Notes: generated from the letters alone by a model not told the origin. A stretch of 64,000 nucleotides of DNA from Streptomonospora nanhaiensis (GCF_013410565.1 NZ_JACCFO010000001.1:1054001-1118000); one strand, 5' to 3'. Shown: positions 8,110 through 17,489, counted from the first letter of the stretch. Program-made: numbers and translations.

Positions 8110-8745
8110 TCACAGGTCCACGCTCTGCCCGGGGCGGAGGCGGCGGATGTCGGCGCCGGACCGGGCCGCCTCCATCGCGAGGACGTCGTCCAGGACCTTG
8201 AGGCCCCAGTCGTTGAGGAGGCCGTCGTGCACCGCGTAGGCGCGGCGCGGCCGGGTCCGGCGCAGGTAGTCGACCAGCGCGGGGACGGTGAGCCAGGGCG
8301 CCTGGCCGGGGACCAGCAGGGTCGACGCGTCCGCCACCTCGGTCAGCGCGTCGCCGGGGTGCAGGACGGCCCCGTCGACCAGGAAGCCGACGTTGTCGAC
8401 CGGAGGCGCGTCCGGGTGGCTGAAGTGGTGCTTGTCGCCCACCACGGCCACCTCGAAGCCGGCCGCCGTGAACTGGTCGCCGCCGCGCACCGTGTGCACG
8501 CGCCCCCCGAGCGCGCCCAGGCGGCGGGCGGTGCCGGCGCAGGTGTAGACGTCGACCGGGGCCGCGCGCAGCCGCTCGGGGTCGAGGTGGTCGAAGTGCT
8601 CGTGGGTGACGAGGACGGCCTCGACGCCGTCCAGCACGTCGGGCTCGGGGGTCAGGGCTCCGGGGTCGATGGCGATCGCCCGGCCGTCCTTTTCCAGCCG
8701 TACGCACGCGTGCCCGAACTTGGTGATTCTCGTGGTGCCGCTCAC
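8110..8745 (-). CDS. MBL-fold metallo-hydrolase (UlaG-like)
   Basis: 211 residues. The metallo-beta-lactamase fold is shown by an N-terminal GHACVRLE strand, the zinc-binding THEHFDH motif (about residue 47), a later GDKHHF histidine and the HPGD metal ligand loop. Size and pattern fit the compact UlaG-like hydrolases of unknown substrate. I place the start at a GTG with AGGGTGGG just upstream; an upstream start would add 12 residues lacking family similarity. No operon partner: the tRNA lies downstream and a 218-base gap upstream. Cytoplasmic. Confidence 0.85.
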   Translation of the reverse strand: MSGTTRITKFGHACVRLEKDGRAIAIDPGALTPEPDVLDGVEAVLVTHEHFDHLDPERLRAAPVDVYTCAGTARRLGALGGRVHTVRGGDQFTAAGFEVAVVGDKHHFSHPDAPPVDNVGFLVDGAVLHPGDALTEVADASTLLVPGQAPWLTVPALVDYLRRTRPRRAYAVHDGLLNDWGLKVLDDVLAMEAARSGADIRRLRPGQSVDL

Positions 8746-8890
8746 GGGCCCACCCTGCCAGGTGCCCCGGTCCGCCCGCACCGGCGTTCGCGACCGGCCG
8801 AAACGGGGGCACGTGAGCGGCGGGGAAAGCGTGAAAGGCCGGCGGCGGCCGGCCCTTCACGACGCGGAGGGTGAGGAGAGGGGCGAAGCT

Positions 8891-8950
8891 ATGCCATTAG
8901 AAGTGGTTGAGAAGGAAGCTCCACCATGGCCTCACCGCCTCGGAGTCTAG
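8891..8950 (+). CDS. Possible 19-residue peptide gene with a TTA codon
   Basis: A 20-codon frame (begins MPLEVVEKEA, ends RLGV) lies alone in the gap between two leftward genes. A purine-rich GAGAGGGG stretch lies about 7 bases before the ATG. Codon use is unusually AT-rich for this genome (CCA, TTA, GAA, GTT, AAG) and includes TTA, which in actinomycetes needs the bldA tRNA. It could be a real small protein or leader peptide, or chance. No family is recognised. Confidence 0.35.
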   Translation: MPLEVVEKEAPPWPHRLGV

Positions 8951-8963
8951 GCCACGGGGGCCC

Positions 8964-11177
8964 TCAGCCTCCAACGATTTCCGGGAAGCGGTCGGGGGTG
9001 AACACCTCCCCCTCCTGCCCCAGGCCCTCGGGACGCTCCAGGCCCAGGTAGAGGTCGCCGGGCCGCAGCGGGCCGGGGGCGGTGCCGTGCTCCACCGCCG
9101 CGCCGCGCCGGCGCATCATTTCCACCAGGTCGCCGATGGTCAGGTACCGGCGTTCGAGGATGCCGCGCGCCAGCGTCCCGGCGCCGACCCGGTTGTCCTC
9201 GACGCGGTTGAACGAGATCCCTCCCGACAGGCACAGGTGCATCCAGCGCGCCCGCCAGCGGCCGGTCCCGGGGTGGCGGGCGAACACCAGCGGCAGCGCG
9301 ACGCGGCCCGTTCCGGTCAGGTCGGACTTGGTGCGGACCGTGCGGGCCTCGAACGGCATGCCCTCCTGCCCGGTGTCGCGGGTCATGTAGCCGAAGAACG
9401 CCTCGGCGAGCTCGGTGAAGCCCTCCCCGTGGTAGACGTTGACCTGCGGCACGACGTAGGCGGCGGTCACCCGGGCCAGGTCGAGGTCGATCATCTCGGT
9501 GGCGCCCTCGGGCGCCTCGACGATGTCGCCGGAGTGCGCGCCGCCGTAGCCCGACAGCGACGTCCAGGACAGCTGGCCGTGGAAGCCGAAGTCGGCGTCG
9601 AGCAGCAGCACCGACAGGTCGAGGTCGGTCGTGCGCCGGGCCTCGCGCCAGTGCACGAAGAACCGCAGGCGCTCGCCGTCCACGTCGGTGGTGGATCCAC
9701 GGGGCAGCACCCCCAGCCCGCCGTCGGGGGCGCGGCCGGTGGGCACGGCCACCTCCAGCACCGCGGGGTCGACCAGGACGCGTTCGGGGGCGGGCAGGCG
9801 GGCGGCGATCTCGGCGTCCAGGACCTCCACGGCCCGCGCGACCGCGCCCGCGTCGAGGGGCGCGCGGTCGTCGGGCGCCGCCCAGGCGCGGGCGGCCCGG
9901 TTGGCGAAGAACCGCGCGCCGCCGGGGGCGGTGCGGGCGGCCAGGTGCTCGCGGGCGCCGACCAGCACCCGCCCGGCGACGTGCGGCGCGGCCTCGGCCA
10001 GGGCGCCGGTGACCAGACCGGCCTGGTCGGGGCCCGCCGTGCGCAGCAGCCGGTCGAGGCCGCGCACGAGCCGGCCGGGGGACGCCGCGAGCAGCCGCAC
10101 CGCCTCGGCGGTGTCGCCGGCGGCGAACGCCGCCTCGATGCGCCCGGCCAGCGAGACGGCGCGCCGGTCGCCGCGCGCGACGGCGAACACGTCCTGGGCG
10201 TGCGGGTGCCCGGGGTGCTCGTGGGGGTGCAGCCGCTCGCCGAGCCGCTTCCAGCGGCCCGCGTGGCGGTTGACGTCGCCGAGCTTGGCGGGCTGGTCGG
10301 CGACCACCCGGTCGAGGGCGGCCATGAGCGCGCGCCGGTCGGCGCGGGGCAGCGAGGTGAAGCGGGTGGGGGCGGTGAGGGTGACGTCGCCGCCGGACAG
10401 GGCGCAGGCCAGGCGCAGCACGTCGGTGACGGTGTCCACGAGCAGCGGGCGGCCGTGCGCGAACCGCACCCGGTTGACCAGCGCGCGGTTCTCGCGCACG
10501 CCGATGTCCTCGGGCTGGGGGTCGTCGAGGCAGTAGGCGGCCAGCAGGCCCAGCAGGTCGCGGTCGTCCTCGCCCAGCGGGACGGGCGAGGCGGCCAGCC
10601 GCAGGTAGAGGCGGTGCGCCTCCTGGGGCAGGGGCCCGCCCAGGTGCAGCACGGTAACGCGGTCCTTGGCGGAGGCCACGAGGTCGTCGTGGCGCCGGAG
10701 CAGGTCGGCGTAGGAGTGCTGGTAGCGGCCGTAGGCGGGCAGGTCCAGCAGGTTCACGGTGTCCAGGCGGGGCAGCGGACCGCCCTCGTCGCTCTCATCG
10801 CGCTCCTCGCCCTCGCCGTCGGCGCCGACGAGCGCCTGGGCCAGGCAGTCGGCCCAGAACTCCAGGGTGTCGGGCACGCTGGCGGGGAAGTCGGCGAAGT
10901 AGACGTTGTGTTCGACGTGGTCCCCCGCCAGGCGCCGCACGGCGGCCAGGACGCCCATCGCGGTGTCGACGGCGGCGCCGGTGCCGAGCCCGGCGACGTG
11001 CTCCAGCAGTTCGCGGGAGCCGGCGAACCCCACCGTGAGCAGGGCGGCGTCCAGCTGCCGCGCGACCCCCTCCGCCCGTCCGGAGCCCCCGGAGGAAGCC
11101 CTCTCGCGGGCGGGCACCCGCAGGGTCGCCTGGATGAGACGGGCCTCCAGCCCGCCGCGGTCGATCACGTCGTCCAT
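8964..11177 (-). CDS. MXAN_6230/SCO0854-type large protein with TerD-like segment, RING absent
   Basis: 737 residues, cytoplasmic. I recognise the general build of the SCO0854-type family: an N-terminal region with NVYFADFPASVPDT, a helical middle with VAVARGDRRAVSLAGRIEAAF, and a C-terminal TerD-like beta part (TTDLDLSVLLLDADF... GYGGAHSGDIVEAPEGATEMIDLDL). Named family members carry a RING zinc finger after the VPDT segment; here an acidic linker (GADGEGEERDESDEGG) occupies that place and the whole protein has only four scattered cysteines. The ATG has a strong AGGAGG site; longer starts are not needed. TerD-like domains link to stress and calcium/tellurite responses. Function unknown. Confidence 0.6.
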   Translation of the reverse strand: MDDVIDRGGLEARLIQATLRVPARERASSGGSGRAEGVARQLDAALLTVGFAGSRELLEHVAGLGTGAAVDTAMGVLAAVRRLAGDHVEHNVYFADFPASVPDTLEFWADCLAQALVGADGEGEERDESDEGGPLPRLDTVNLLDLPAYGRYQHSYADLLRRHDDLVASAKDRVTVLHLGGPLPQEAHRLYLRLAASPVPLGEDDRDLLGLLAAYCLDDPQPEDIGVRENRALVNRVRFAHGRPLLVDTVTDVLRLACALSGGDVTLTAPTRFTSLPRADRRALMAALDRVVADQPAKLGDVNRHAGRWKRLGERLHPHEHPGHPHAQDVFAVARGDRRAVSLAGRIEAAFAAGDTAEAVRLLAASPGRLVRGLDRLLRTAGPDQAGLVTGALAEAAPHVAGRVLVGAREHLAARTAPGGARFFANRAARAWAAPDDRAPLDAGAVARAVEVLDAEIAARLPAPERVLVDPAVLEVAVPTGRAPDGGLGVLPRGSTTDVDGERLRFFVHWREARRTTDLDLSVLLLDADFGFHGQLSWTSLSGYGGAHSGDIVEAPEGATEMIDLDLARVTAAYVVPQVNVYHGEGFTELAEAFFGYMTRDTGQEGMPFEARTVRTKSDLTGTGRVALPLVFARHPGTGRWRARWMHLCLSGGISFNRVEDNRVGAGTLARGILERRYLTIGDLVEMMRRRGAAVEHGTAPGPLRPGDLYLGLERPEGLGQEGEVFTPDRFPEIVGG

Positions 11178-11348
11178 GTGCGCCTCCTGATCCGCCCCCA
11201 ACCATCCCGGACGAACCCGGTCGGGGTCACCCTGTTTTCGCCCCATACCGACCACAGCGCCGGGCGGGGGTGGAGCGGGGCGGCGGTCACGTGCCCGACG
11301 GAAAAGCGCGTGCGGGGCCATGCCGAGCACTCCCCCATCGGGACGCGC

Positions 11349-13232
11349 CTACTGCGCCGCCTTCCGGGACCATGCCTCCCAGAGGGTGGCGTAGGTGCCG
11401 CCTCGGGCGCGGAGGCCGTCGTGGGTGCCCTCTTCGATGATGCGGCCGGACTCGATGACCAGGATGCGGTCGCAGGCCTTCGCCTGGTCGAGGCGGTGGG
11501 CCACCACGAGGCCCGCTCTGCCGGACAGGGCGGCCGCGGTGGCGCTGTCGAGGGCGCCCGCGTGGGCGGAGCCCGCCTCCGCTGTGGCCTCGTCGAGGAT
11601 CGCCACGGCCGGGTCGGCGAGGACCATCCTGGCCAGGGCCAGCAGCTGCGCCTCGGCCGGTGTGAGGCTGTGGCCCTCCGTGCCGACCACGGTGTCGAGG
11701 CCCTCGGGCAGGCGGGCAAGGAGGGTGTCGGCGCCGACCGTGGTGAGGGCGGCCCTGACCTGATCGTCGTCGGCCGACGGCGCCGCCAGGGTGAGGTTCT
11801 CGCGCAGGGTGGCGGCGAAGACGTGGACCTCCTGGGTGATGAGGACGAGGTCGCGGTCCCGCTGCGGCGTCGCCGGCGGGCGGCGGACCGTTCCCGCCGT
11901 CGGCTCGTGGACCCCGGCCGCAAGCGCCGCGACGGTGCTCTTGCCCGCGCCGGAGGCGCCGACGAGCGCCACCGTCTCGGTGCGGCCGATCTCCAGGCTG
12001 ACCCCGCTCAGGACCGGGCGTGCGGGGTCGTAGTGGAACTCGACGTCCTTGAGGGCCAGGACGGGGCCGTTGCCTCCCGTGTCCGCAGAGGGGACGGCCG
12101 GGCCCGCCGCCGGGGCGGCCGCGAAGCCGGCTTCCCCGGCGCCCTCCCCCGCCGCGTCGGCGGGTCCGGTACGGGAGGGGTCGCAGGGGTCTCGGGGGTC
12201 GGGCAGGGCGTCGATGACCCCGACGATCCGCGCCAGTGAGGCCAGGGCCGACTGCAGGTCGTCGATGACGATGAGCAGGTTGTTGATCGGGTTGAACAGC
12301 CGGATGAAGAACATGATCGCGGTCGTCGCGCCGCCCAGGGTCCCCAGGTCGTTGGTCACCAGCAGGTAGCCGACGACGAGCAGCCCCGTCATGCCGAGGA
12401 GCTCCGCGGCGTTCAGCCGCCCGAAGAACCGGTTCTGCACGACGCGGGCGCGCAGCTCCCATCCCACGACCTCCCACGACGCGCGCGCGATGCGGCCGTT
12501 GTGGCGGTCCTGCAGCCGGTAGGCGTGCACCGTCTCGATCCCGTGGAGCGAGGTCAGCAGGTGGTGGGCGCGCTCGGCCATGGCGGCGCGCTGGGCCGCG
12601 TACACCTGGGGGGCGTTGCGCAGGTACCAGCGCACGGCGAACACGTGGACGGGCACGATCACCGCGACCGCCAGCGCGTAGCGGTAGTCCACGACGGCGA
12701 TGCCCACCACGGTCACGGCGATGGTGAACAGGGAGCCGGTCAGGGCGGGCACGATGCGCGGCGCGGCCTGGGAGATCTCGGCGACGTCGTCCGTCGCGCG
12801 CGAGACCAGGTCGCCGCTGCCCGCCTCCTCGACCATGCCCTGCGGCAGCTCGAACGCGCGGGCGACCATCTGCTCGCGCAGCCGGGCGATGACCGTCTCG
12901 TACAGGCGCGAGGCCGTCACCACCCCGGCGGCCGTCAGGACCGCGCCGACGAGGGCGCCGACGACCATGGCCGCCCCCAGCCGCCACAGCCAGGCGGTCC
13001 CCGACTCCCCCGACTGCACGGCGTCGACCAGCCCGCCCAGCGCGGCCGGCGCGATGAGGTCGGCCGCCGCCCCCGCCGTGAGGATGGCGGCCACCCCGGC
13101 CAGCGCCCACCACCGGCCGCCCAGCGCCGCGCGCACCGCGCGGGCGACCTGGCGGGCGTCGGCGACCGGCAGCCGCCGCCCGGCGCGGGCCGCTTCCGGG
13201 GCCGGCGCGGTGTCCTGCTCGCGCGCGGTCAT
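11349..13232 (-). CDS. ABC transporter permease/ATPase, subunit B of a heterodimeric exporter-type pair
   Basis: 627 residues: about six transmembrane helices (residues 40-330) followed by an ATPase. Walker A VGASGAGKST (about 427) and Walker B VAILDEATAE with catalytic Glu are intact, but the signature is degenerate (LTPAEAQ in place of LSGGQ). A long Ala/Gly/Pro linker separates the domains. Its ATG overlaps the stop of the partner gene (ATGA). Paired with a partner of reciprocal degeneracy, it should form one working ATP site. The iron box upstream of the operon suggests ferric-siderophore import (IrtAB/YbtPQ type) or siderophore export. Confidence 0.85.
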   Translation of the reverse strand: MTAREQDTAPAPEAARAGRRLPVADARQVARAVRAALGGRWWALAGVAAILTAGAAADLIAPAALGGLVDAVQSGESGTAWLWRLGAAMVVGALVGAVLTAAGVVTASRLYETVIARLREQMVARAFELPQGMVEEAGSGDLVSRATDDVAEISQAAPRIVPALTGSLFTIAVTVVGIAVVDYRYALAVAVIVPVHVFAVRWYLRNAPQVYAAQRAAMAERAHHLLTSLHGIETVHAYRLQDRHNGRIARASWEVVGWELRARVVQNRFFGRLNAAELLGMTGLLVVGYLLVTNDLGTLGGATTAIMFFIRLFNPINNLLIVIDDLQSALASLARIVGVIDALPDPRDPCDPSRTGPADAAGEGAGEAGFAAAPAAGPAVPSADTGGNGPVLALKDVEFHYDPARPVLSGVSLEIGRTETVALVGASGAGKSTVAALAAGVHEPTAGTVRRPPATPQRDRDLVLITQEVHVFAATLRENLTLAAPSADDDQVRAALTTVGADTLLARLPEGLDTVVGTEGHSLTPAEAQLLALARMVLADPAVAILDEATAEAGSAHAGALDSATAAALSGRAGLVVAHRLDQAKACDRILVIESGRIIEEGTHDGLRARGGTYATLWEAWSRKAAQ

Positions 13233-15037
13233 CGGGTGCCTCCCTGGGCGGTCGTCGGGGCGGTCACCGCGGAGCCGGGCGCCCCGGCGTAGGAGTCCAC
13301 ACCGCCGGACTCGTCGCCGCCGTCGGCGTCGGTGTGTGCGTCGACCAGGTCGAGGACCCGGTCGGCGGCGGCCAGCAGCGCGGGCGAGCGGGTGAGCAGG
13401 AGGGTCGTGCGGCCCTGACGGCAGTCCCGCAGCCGTGCGGCCACGGCCTGCTCGGTCACCGAGTCCACCGCCGTGGTGGGGTCGTGCAGCACGAGGACGG
13501 GCGCGTCCTGGGCGAGCGCGCGGGCCAGCGCCACCCGCTGCCGCTGCCCGCCCGACAGCCGGCGCCCGCTTTCGCCGACGGCGGTGTGCACGCCGTCGGG
13601 CATGGCCTGGAGGAACTCGGCGCACCCCGCGTCATCGAGCGCCGCACGGGCGCGGTCGGTGCCCGCGTCGCCGATCGCGACGTTCTCCAGGACGGTCCCG
13701 TCGAAGAGGTCGGCGGCGTGCGGGGCCACGAGGAGGGTGCCGGGCGGCGCGTCGGCGAGGGGGCGGCCCGCCAGGTGCACCCGCCCGGTGCCGGGCTCGG
13801 CGCGGCCGGACAGCACCGCCACGAGTTCGGCCGCCTGCGCCCCGTCCACGGGCACCGCCACGCACTCACCGGGCCCGACGCGGCCGTGCAGGGCCGCCGA
13901 GCCGAGGGTGAGGTCGAGGTCGAGTTCGCAGTCGAGGCCGTGCTCCGGAGGGTCGCCGGTGTCGGCGCCCTCGGCGGGCGCGGTGCCGGTGCCGCGCTCG
14001 TGGGGCCGCGGGGAGCGCAGGACGTCCAGGACGCGCTCGGCGGACGCGGTCGCGGCCGCCCAGATGGTGCCGAAGTTGGTCGCGACCATGGTCATCGGCC
14101 CGACGAGGAACTGGGCCAGGCCCACGACGGTGATCAGTGCTCCGACGCTGAGGGAGCCGGAGAGCGCCTGCCAGCCGGCCGTCAGTGTGATGGCGGCGAG
14201 GAAGACGCCGGTGGCGGCGTTCATCGAGCCGAGCAGGACGCCCTGGGCGGACTTCGCGTGCAGGGTGGCCTGAAGGGCATCGCGCGAGGACCGCCGGTAG
14301 CGCGCCGCGGCCTCGGGCCCGGCGCCCAGGCCCGTGACGATCCGGTAGCCCGCCATGAGGTCGGCGGCCTTGCCCGCCGCCGACGCGGCCAGCGCCTGCT
14401 CCCGGCCCGAGCGCCGGCGCAGGGTCCCGCCCGCCCGGTCGATGAGCAGGATCATGGCGGGGGCGCCGACGAACACGGCCAGGCCCAGGGGCCAGGACAG
14501 CGTGAAGAGGACGGCGCCGCCGAAGATGATCGCCGCGAACTCGCCGAGCGGGTAGACGGCGATCGCCACGGCCGTGGCCAGCCGCGAGACGTCGGACGAG
14601 GCGACCGAGAGCCCGACGCCGGGCAGCCGCGCGGCGCCCTGGAGGCCGCCGGGGTCGAGCAGCCGCTCGGAGACGGCCGTGCGCAGCCGGTGCTGGACGG
14701 ACTGCATGCCGAGCAGCCCGATGCGGGAGCCGAGCTGGAACGACACCATGAAGACGAGGTAGTTCACGACGAGCACGCCGACCCACAGGACCAGCTCAAC
14801 GGGGTCGGCGCCGCCGATGGCGCGGTCGATCGCCACGCCCATGAGGACGGGCACCAGCGCCTCGCCCAGCTGCCACAGGACGATCAGCCCGGCGGCGGGC
14901 AGGGTGTAGCGCTTCGCCGAGAGGATGACCCCGATGGTGAAGCGCCGAGGCGTCTGCTCCGGCCCGGTCGGCGGCAGCTCCACGGGGACCGGATCCTCCG
15001 GCACCCGCAGCCAGGGCCGCCTCGTCCCACGTGCCAT
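13229..15037 (-). CDS. ABC transporter permease/ATPase, subunit A with degenerate nucleotide site
   Basis: 602 residues with six predicted membrane helices (about 50-340) and a C-terminal ATPase domain. Walker A is replaced by VPVDGAQAAEL without the lysine, the Walker B/Glu region reads LVLHDPTTAVD, and the Q-loop glutamine is absent (APHAADLF), while LSGGQRQRVALARAL is perfect. Thus this subunit supplies the signature but probably not catalysis. Start chosen at ATG after AAAGGGA. An IdeR/DmdR-type iron box lies 105 bases upstream, so both subunits are probably derepressed in iron starvation. No siderophore-interacting (SIP) domain is fused, unlike IrtA. Confidence 0.85.
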   Translation of the reverse strand: MARGTRRPWLRVPEDPVPVELPPTGPEQTPRRFTIGVILSAKRYTLPAAGLIVLWQLGEALVPVLMGVAIDRAIGGADPVELVLWVGVLVVNYLVFMVSFQLGSRIGLLGMQSVQHRLRTAVSERLLDPGGLQGAARLPGVGLSVASSDVSRLATAVAIAVYPLGEFAAIIFGGAVLFTLSWPLGLAVFVGAPAMILLIDRAGGTLRRRSGREQALAASAAGKAADLMAGYRIVTGLGAGPEAAARYRRSSRDALQATLHAKSAQGVLLGSMNAATGVFLAAITLTAGWQALSGSLSVGALITVVGLAQFLVGPMTMVATNFGTIWAAATASAERVLDVLRSPRPHERGTGTAPAEGADTGDPPEHGLDCELDLDLTLGSAALHGRVGPGECVAVPVDGAQAAELVAVLSGRAEPGTGRVHLAGRPLADAPPGTLLVAPHAADLFDGTVLENVAIGDAGTDRARAALDDAGCAEFLQAMPDGVHTAVGESGRRLSGGQRQRVALARALAQDAPVLVLHDPTTAVDSVTEQAVAARLRDCRQGRTTLLLTRSPALLAAADRVLDLVDAHTDADGGDESGGVDSYAGAPGSAVTAPTTAQGGTR

Positions 15038-15141
15038 CGCGTCCCTTTCCGTACTCGCCGCCTCCCACCGGGTACCCGGCCACGGCGCGGCACCCGCCAC
15101 GCGAGATGGGCGGCGGGATTCCACCTGTCCGATACAGGAAG

Positions 15142-15160
15142 TTAGTGCAGGCTAATCTAA
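15142..15160 (-). promoter_or_regulatory. Iron box (IdeR/DmdR1-type operator)
   Basis: TTAGTGCAGGCTAATCTAA matches 15 of 19 positions of the actinobacterial iron-box consensus TTAGGTTAGGCTAACCTAA. It lies upstream of the ABC pair, where an iron-loaded repressor would block the promoter. Confidence 0.75.
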
Positions 15161-16226
15161 CCAGCTGCACATGAGCGAGAGCGGGGCGGGAGTGCGCTAG
15201 AAGCGCCACAGTGCCCTCGTCTTGTCGGGAGCACGCCACGGCGGGGGTGGCGTCGGGGCCGCGAGAGCGGCGGGCAGTTCGGGCGGGTCGCGGCACCCGG
15301 GGGCACGTGCGCGAGGGCCGAGGGCGGAAACCGTCATGTCGCCGCATTCCACCTGATCGCCATGGGAGCGATTGCCCGGTTTGCTCTTTCATTCGACTGT
15401 CGCACGGAGACCCCCAAGTCCGCCGGAAGCACGCGGCATCCACATGATGAGACACCCGGGACCACCAGACCGTCGCTTCGTCCTGTATGTCGGCTATTGA
15501 AGGCCACGAGTCCGGCCTCTCGGCCATCGGGGCGGCCGTGCATGCTAAATCGTCGCGAAAGGCCCCGATTTCGTCTCGCCATGCGAGATACGCGGCGCTG
15601 GATGACTGGTTTGCCCGGAATTGCACCCGGAAGGGCCGACACAGAGCGGAGATGGGCGCCGTAGGCGAGCGAAGAGCCCGAACCGGCAGCCCTCACCGGC
15701 CGAGCCACCCATCGCCGCCATCCAGTCCGGTCGGCGTGCCTCGGCCCACCTCTGCCCTCGGCGCCCCGACGCCCCACCCCGACCACGGGCAACCGGGACC
15801 GATGACCGCACACCCCCATCACCCCCGACCTCGCGCACCCGGCGGCGACTGAAGGCCGAGCATCGGACGCGGCAAGCCGGGCCCGACCCAGCCGTAAGCT
15901 CGCATGCCCTCGGGGCCCATTCCCACCCACGACGACCCGACGTGCCCGCCCGTGGCTTTGTGAAGTGGTGAAGCCCATCCCCGCGTGCGCGGGGAGCACT
16001 CTTCGTGAACTGCGGTGGCGGCGCTCGGGCGTGGCGTTTTCAGCACGTGTACTGCACTTGGCGGGTTGGCGGTAGAGGTCCCCGGGCCGGGAATCGGCGT
16101 CTTGTGGACGGATGACCGAAATGCGTGACCCGGGCGTTGAGGCCTTGGGGCCGAGCGGGAGGATGGCGCTGATCGCGAACGGCGGGGGTCCTGCTCGTCG
16201 GCGGTCTCCCGGGAAAGGCCCTTCAC
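15161..16226. other. Gene-poor interval of about 1 kb
   Basis: Several short frames exist in all directions but none has a ribosome site, consistent third-position bias or recognisable family features. GC content dips around 15440-15660. A single CRISPR-type repeat lies near its right end. It may be a decayed locus. I see no RNA gene. Confidence 0.6.
15972..15999 (-). repeat. Orphan type I-E CRISPR-like repeat
   Basis: Reading leftward, the 28 bases begin GTGCTCCCCGCGCACGCGGG and continue GATGGGCT, the form of actinobacterial type I-E repeats, with the 7-bp CCCCGCG/CGCGGGG stem and the typical GTG start. No second copy occurs one spacer length away on either side and no cas gene lies in the window. 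Confidence 0.6.
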
Positions 16227-17489
16227 ATGTCCTCGTCGACCGCCGCCACCTCCACCCCTCACCCCGCGCAGCGGCGCGTTCTTGCCGTGCTGGTGGCCGC
16301 GCAGGTGCTCAGCGGCGCCGGGCTGGCGGCGGGCATTACCGTCGGGGCGCTGCTCGCCGAGGACATTCTCGGCGGCGCGGGGTGGGCCGGTGTGCCCATT
16401 GCCCTGCTCACCGTCGGCTCGGCCGCTGCCGCCGCCCTGGTCGGGCGCGTCTCCCAGTGGGCCGGGCGGCGGGGCGGGCTCGCGGCGGGGTACGCGGCCG
16501 GTGCGGCGGGCGCCGTGGGAGTGGTGGCCGCCGCCGCGTCCGGCAGCGTGGCGCTGCTCCTCGCGTCGCTGCTCGTCTACGGCGCGGGCAGCGCCACCAA
16601 CCTCCAGGCCCGTTACGCCGGAGCCGACCTGGCCGCCCCGCACCGGCGCTCGCGCGCGGTGAGCACCGTGCTGGTCGCCACCACCCTCGGCGCCGTCGCC
16701 GGACCCAACCTGGTGGCGCCGCTGGGCCGCCTGGCCACCGCGCTGGGCATCCCGCCGCTGGCCGGGCCCTTCCTGCTGGCGGGCGCCGCCTACGCCGCAG
16801 CCGCGCTGGTGCTGGGCCTGCTGCTGCGCCCCGACCCCCTCATCACCGCGCGCGCCCTGGCCGCCGTCCGGGCGGCCGACGCCCCGGCGGGGACCGCGGT
16901 CGGCGGCACCGCGCCGCCGCGCACCCGCGCGCTGCTGGGCGGGGCGGCGGTCATGGTGTCGGCCCAGCTCGTCATGGTCGCGCTGATGACCATGACCCCC
17001 GTCCACATGGCCGCGCACGGCCACTCGGTGGGGGCGGCGGGCCTCGTCATCGCCGTGCACGTGGGCGCGATGTACCTGCCCTCACCGCTCAGCGGCCTCC
17101 TGGTCGACCGCTTCGGGCCGGGGGCGGTGGCCGCGGCCTCGGGCCTGACGCTGCCGGCCGCCGGCCTTCTCGCCGCGCTGGCCCCGCCGCACTCGGTGGG
17201 GTTGCTCGCGCTCGCGCTGGCCCTGCTCGGCCTGGGCTGGAGCCTCGGACTGGTCGCGGGGACCGCCATCGTCACCGACAGCACCCCGCTGGCCGTACGC
17301 GCCCGGACCCAGGGGCTGGTGGACGTGGCCGTCGCCGTGGCGGGCGCGGGCGGCGGCCTGGTCTCCGGCCTGGTGGTGGCGGCGGCCGACTACGCCGTGC
17401 TGGCGGCGGGCGGCGGCGTCCTGGCCCTGGCGGTGCTCCCGCTCATCGCGCTCTCGGTCCGCCGGGGCAGCGGGTCGCCCACCGGCTGA
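16227..17489 (+). CDS. MFS transporter
   Basis: 420 residues with about twelve hydrophobic segments in two halves separated by a short charged loop near residue 205. Between helices 2 and 3 the sequence reads GRVSQWAGRRGG, the usual MFS loop-2/3 motif in weak form. No ATPase or binding domain. GGAAAGGCCC precedes the ATG. It faces the sugar operon convergently across a strong terminator and has no same-strand partner. Substrate unknown; a drug/metabolite:proton antiporter is the default family expectation. Confidence 0.8.
   Translation: MSSSTAATSTPHPAQRRVLAVLVAAQVLSGAGLAAGITVGALLAEDILGGAGWAGVPIALLTVGSAAAAALVGRVSQWAGRRGGLAAGYAAGAAGAVGVVAAAASGSVALLLASLLVYGAGSATNLQARYAGADLAAPHRRSRAVSTVLVATTLGAVAGPNLVAPLGRLATALGIPPLAGPFLLAGAAYAAAALVLGLLLRPDPLITARALAAVRAADAPAGTAVGGTAPPRTRALLGGAAVMVSAQLVMVALMTMTPVHMAAHGHSVGAAGLVIAVHVGAMYLPSPLSGLLVDRFGPGAVAAASGLTLPAAGLLAALAPPHSVGLLALALALLGLGWSLGLVAGTAIVTDSTPLAVRARTQGLVDVAVAVAGAGGGLVSGLVVAAADYAVLAAGGGVLALAVLPLIALSVRRGSGSPTG

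Noticed and set aside
8907-12239. Rightward open frame of 1110 codons across the RING-less protein and ABC genes
   Set aside because: It is antisense to well-supported genes, has a low-complexity Gly/Ala/Gln/Val/Arg composition typical of GC-rich shadow frames, and no ribosome site.
15362-15852. Two overlapping frames of 100-121 codons in the gene-poor interval
   Set aside because: No ribosome site, no consistent third-base bias and no recognisable features; kept as non-coding.
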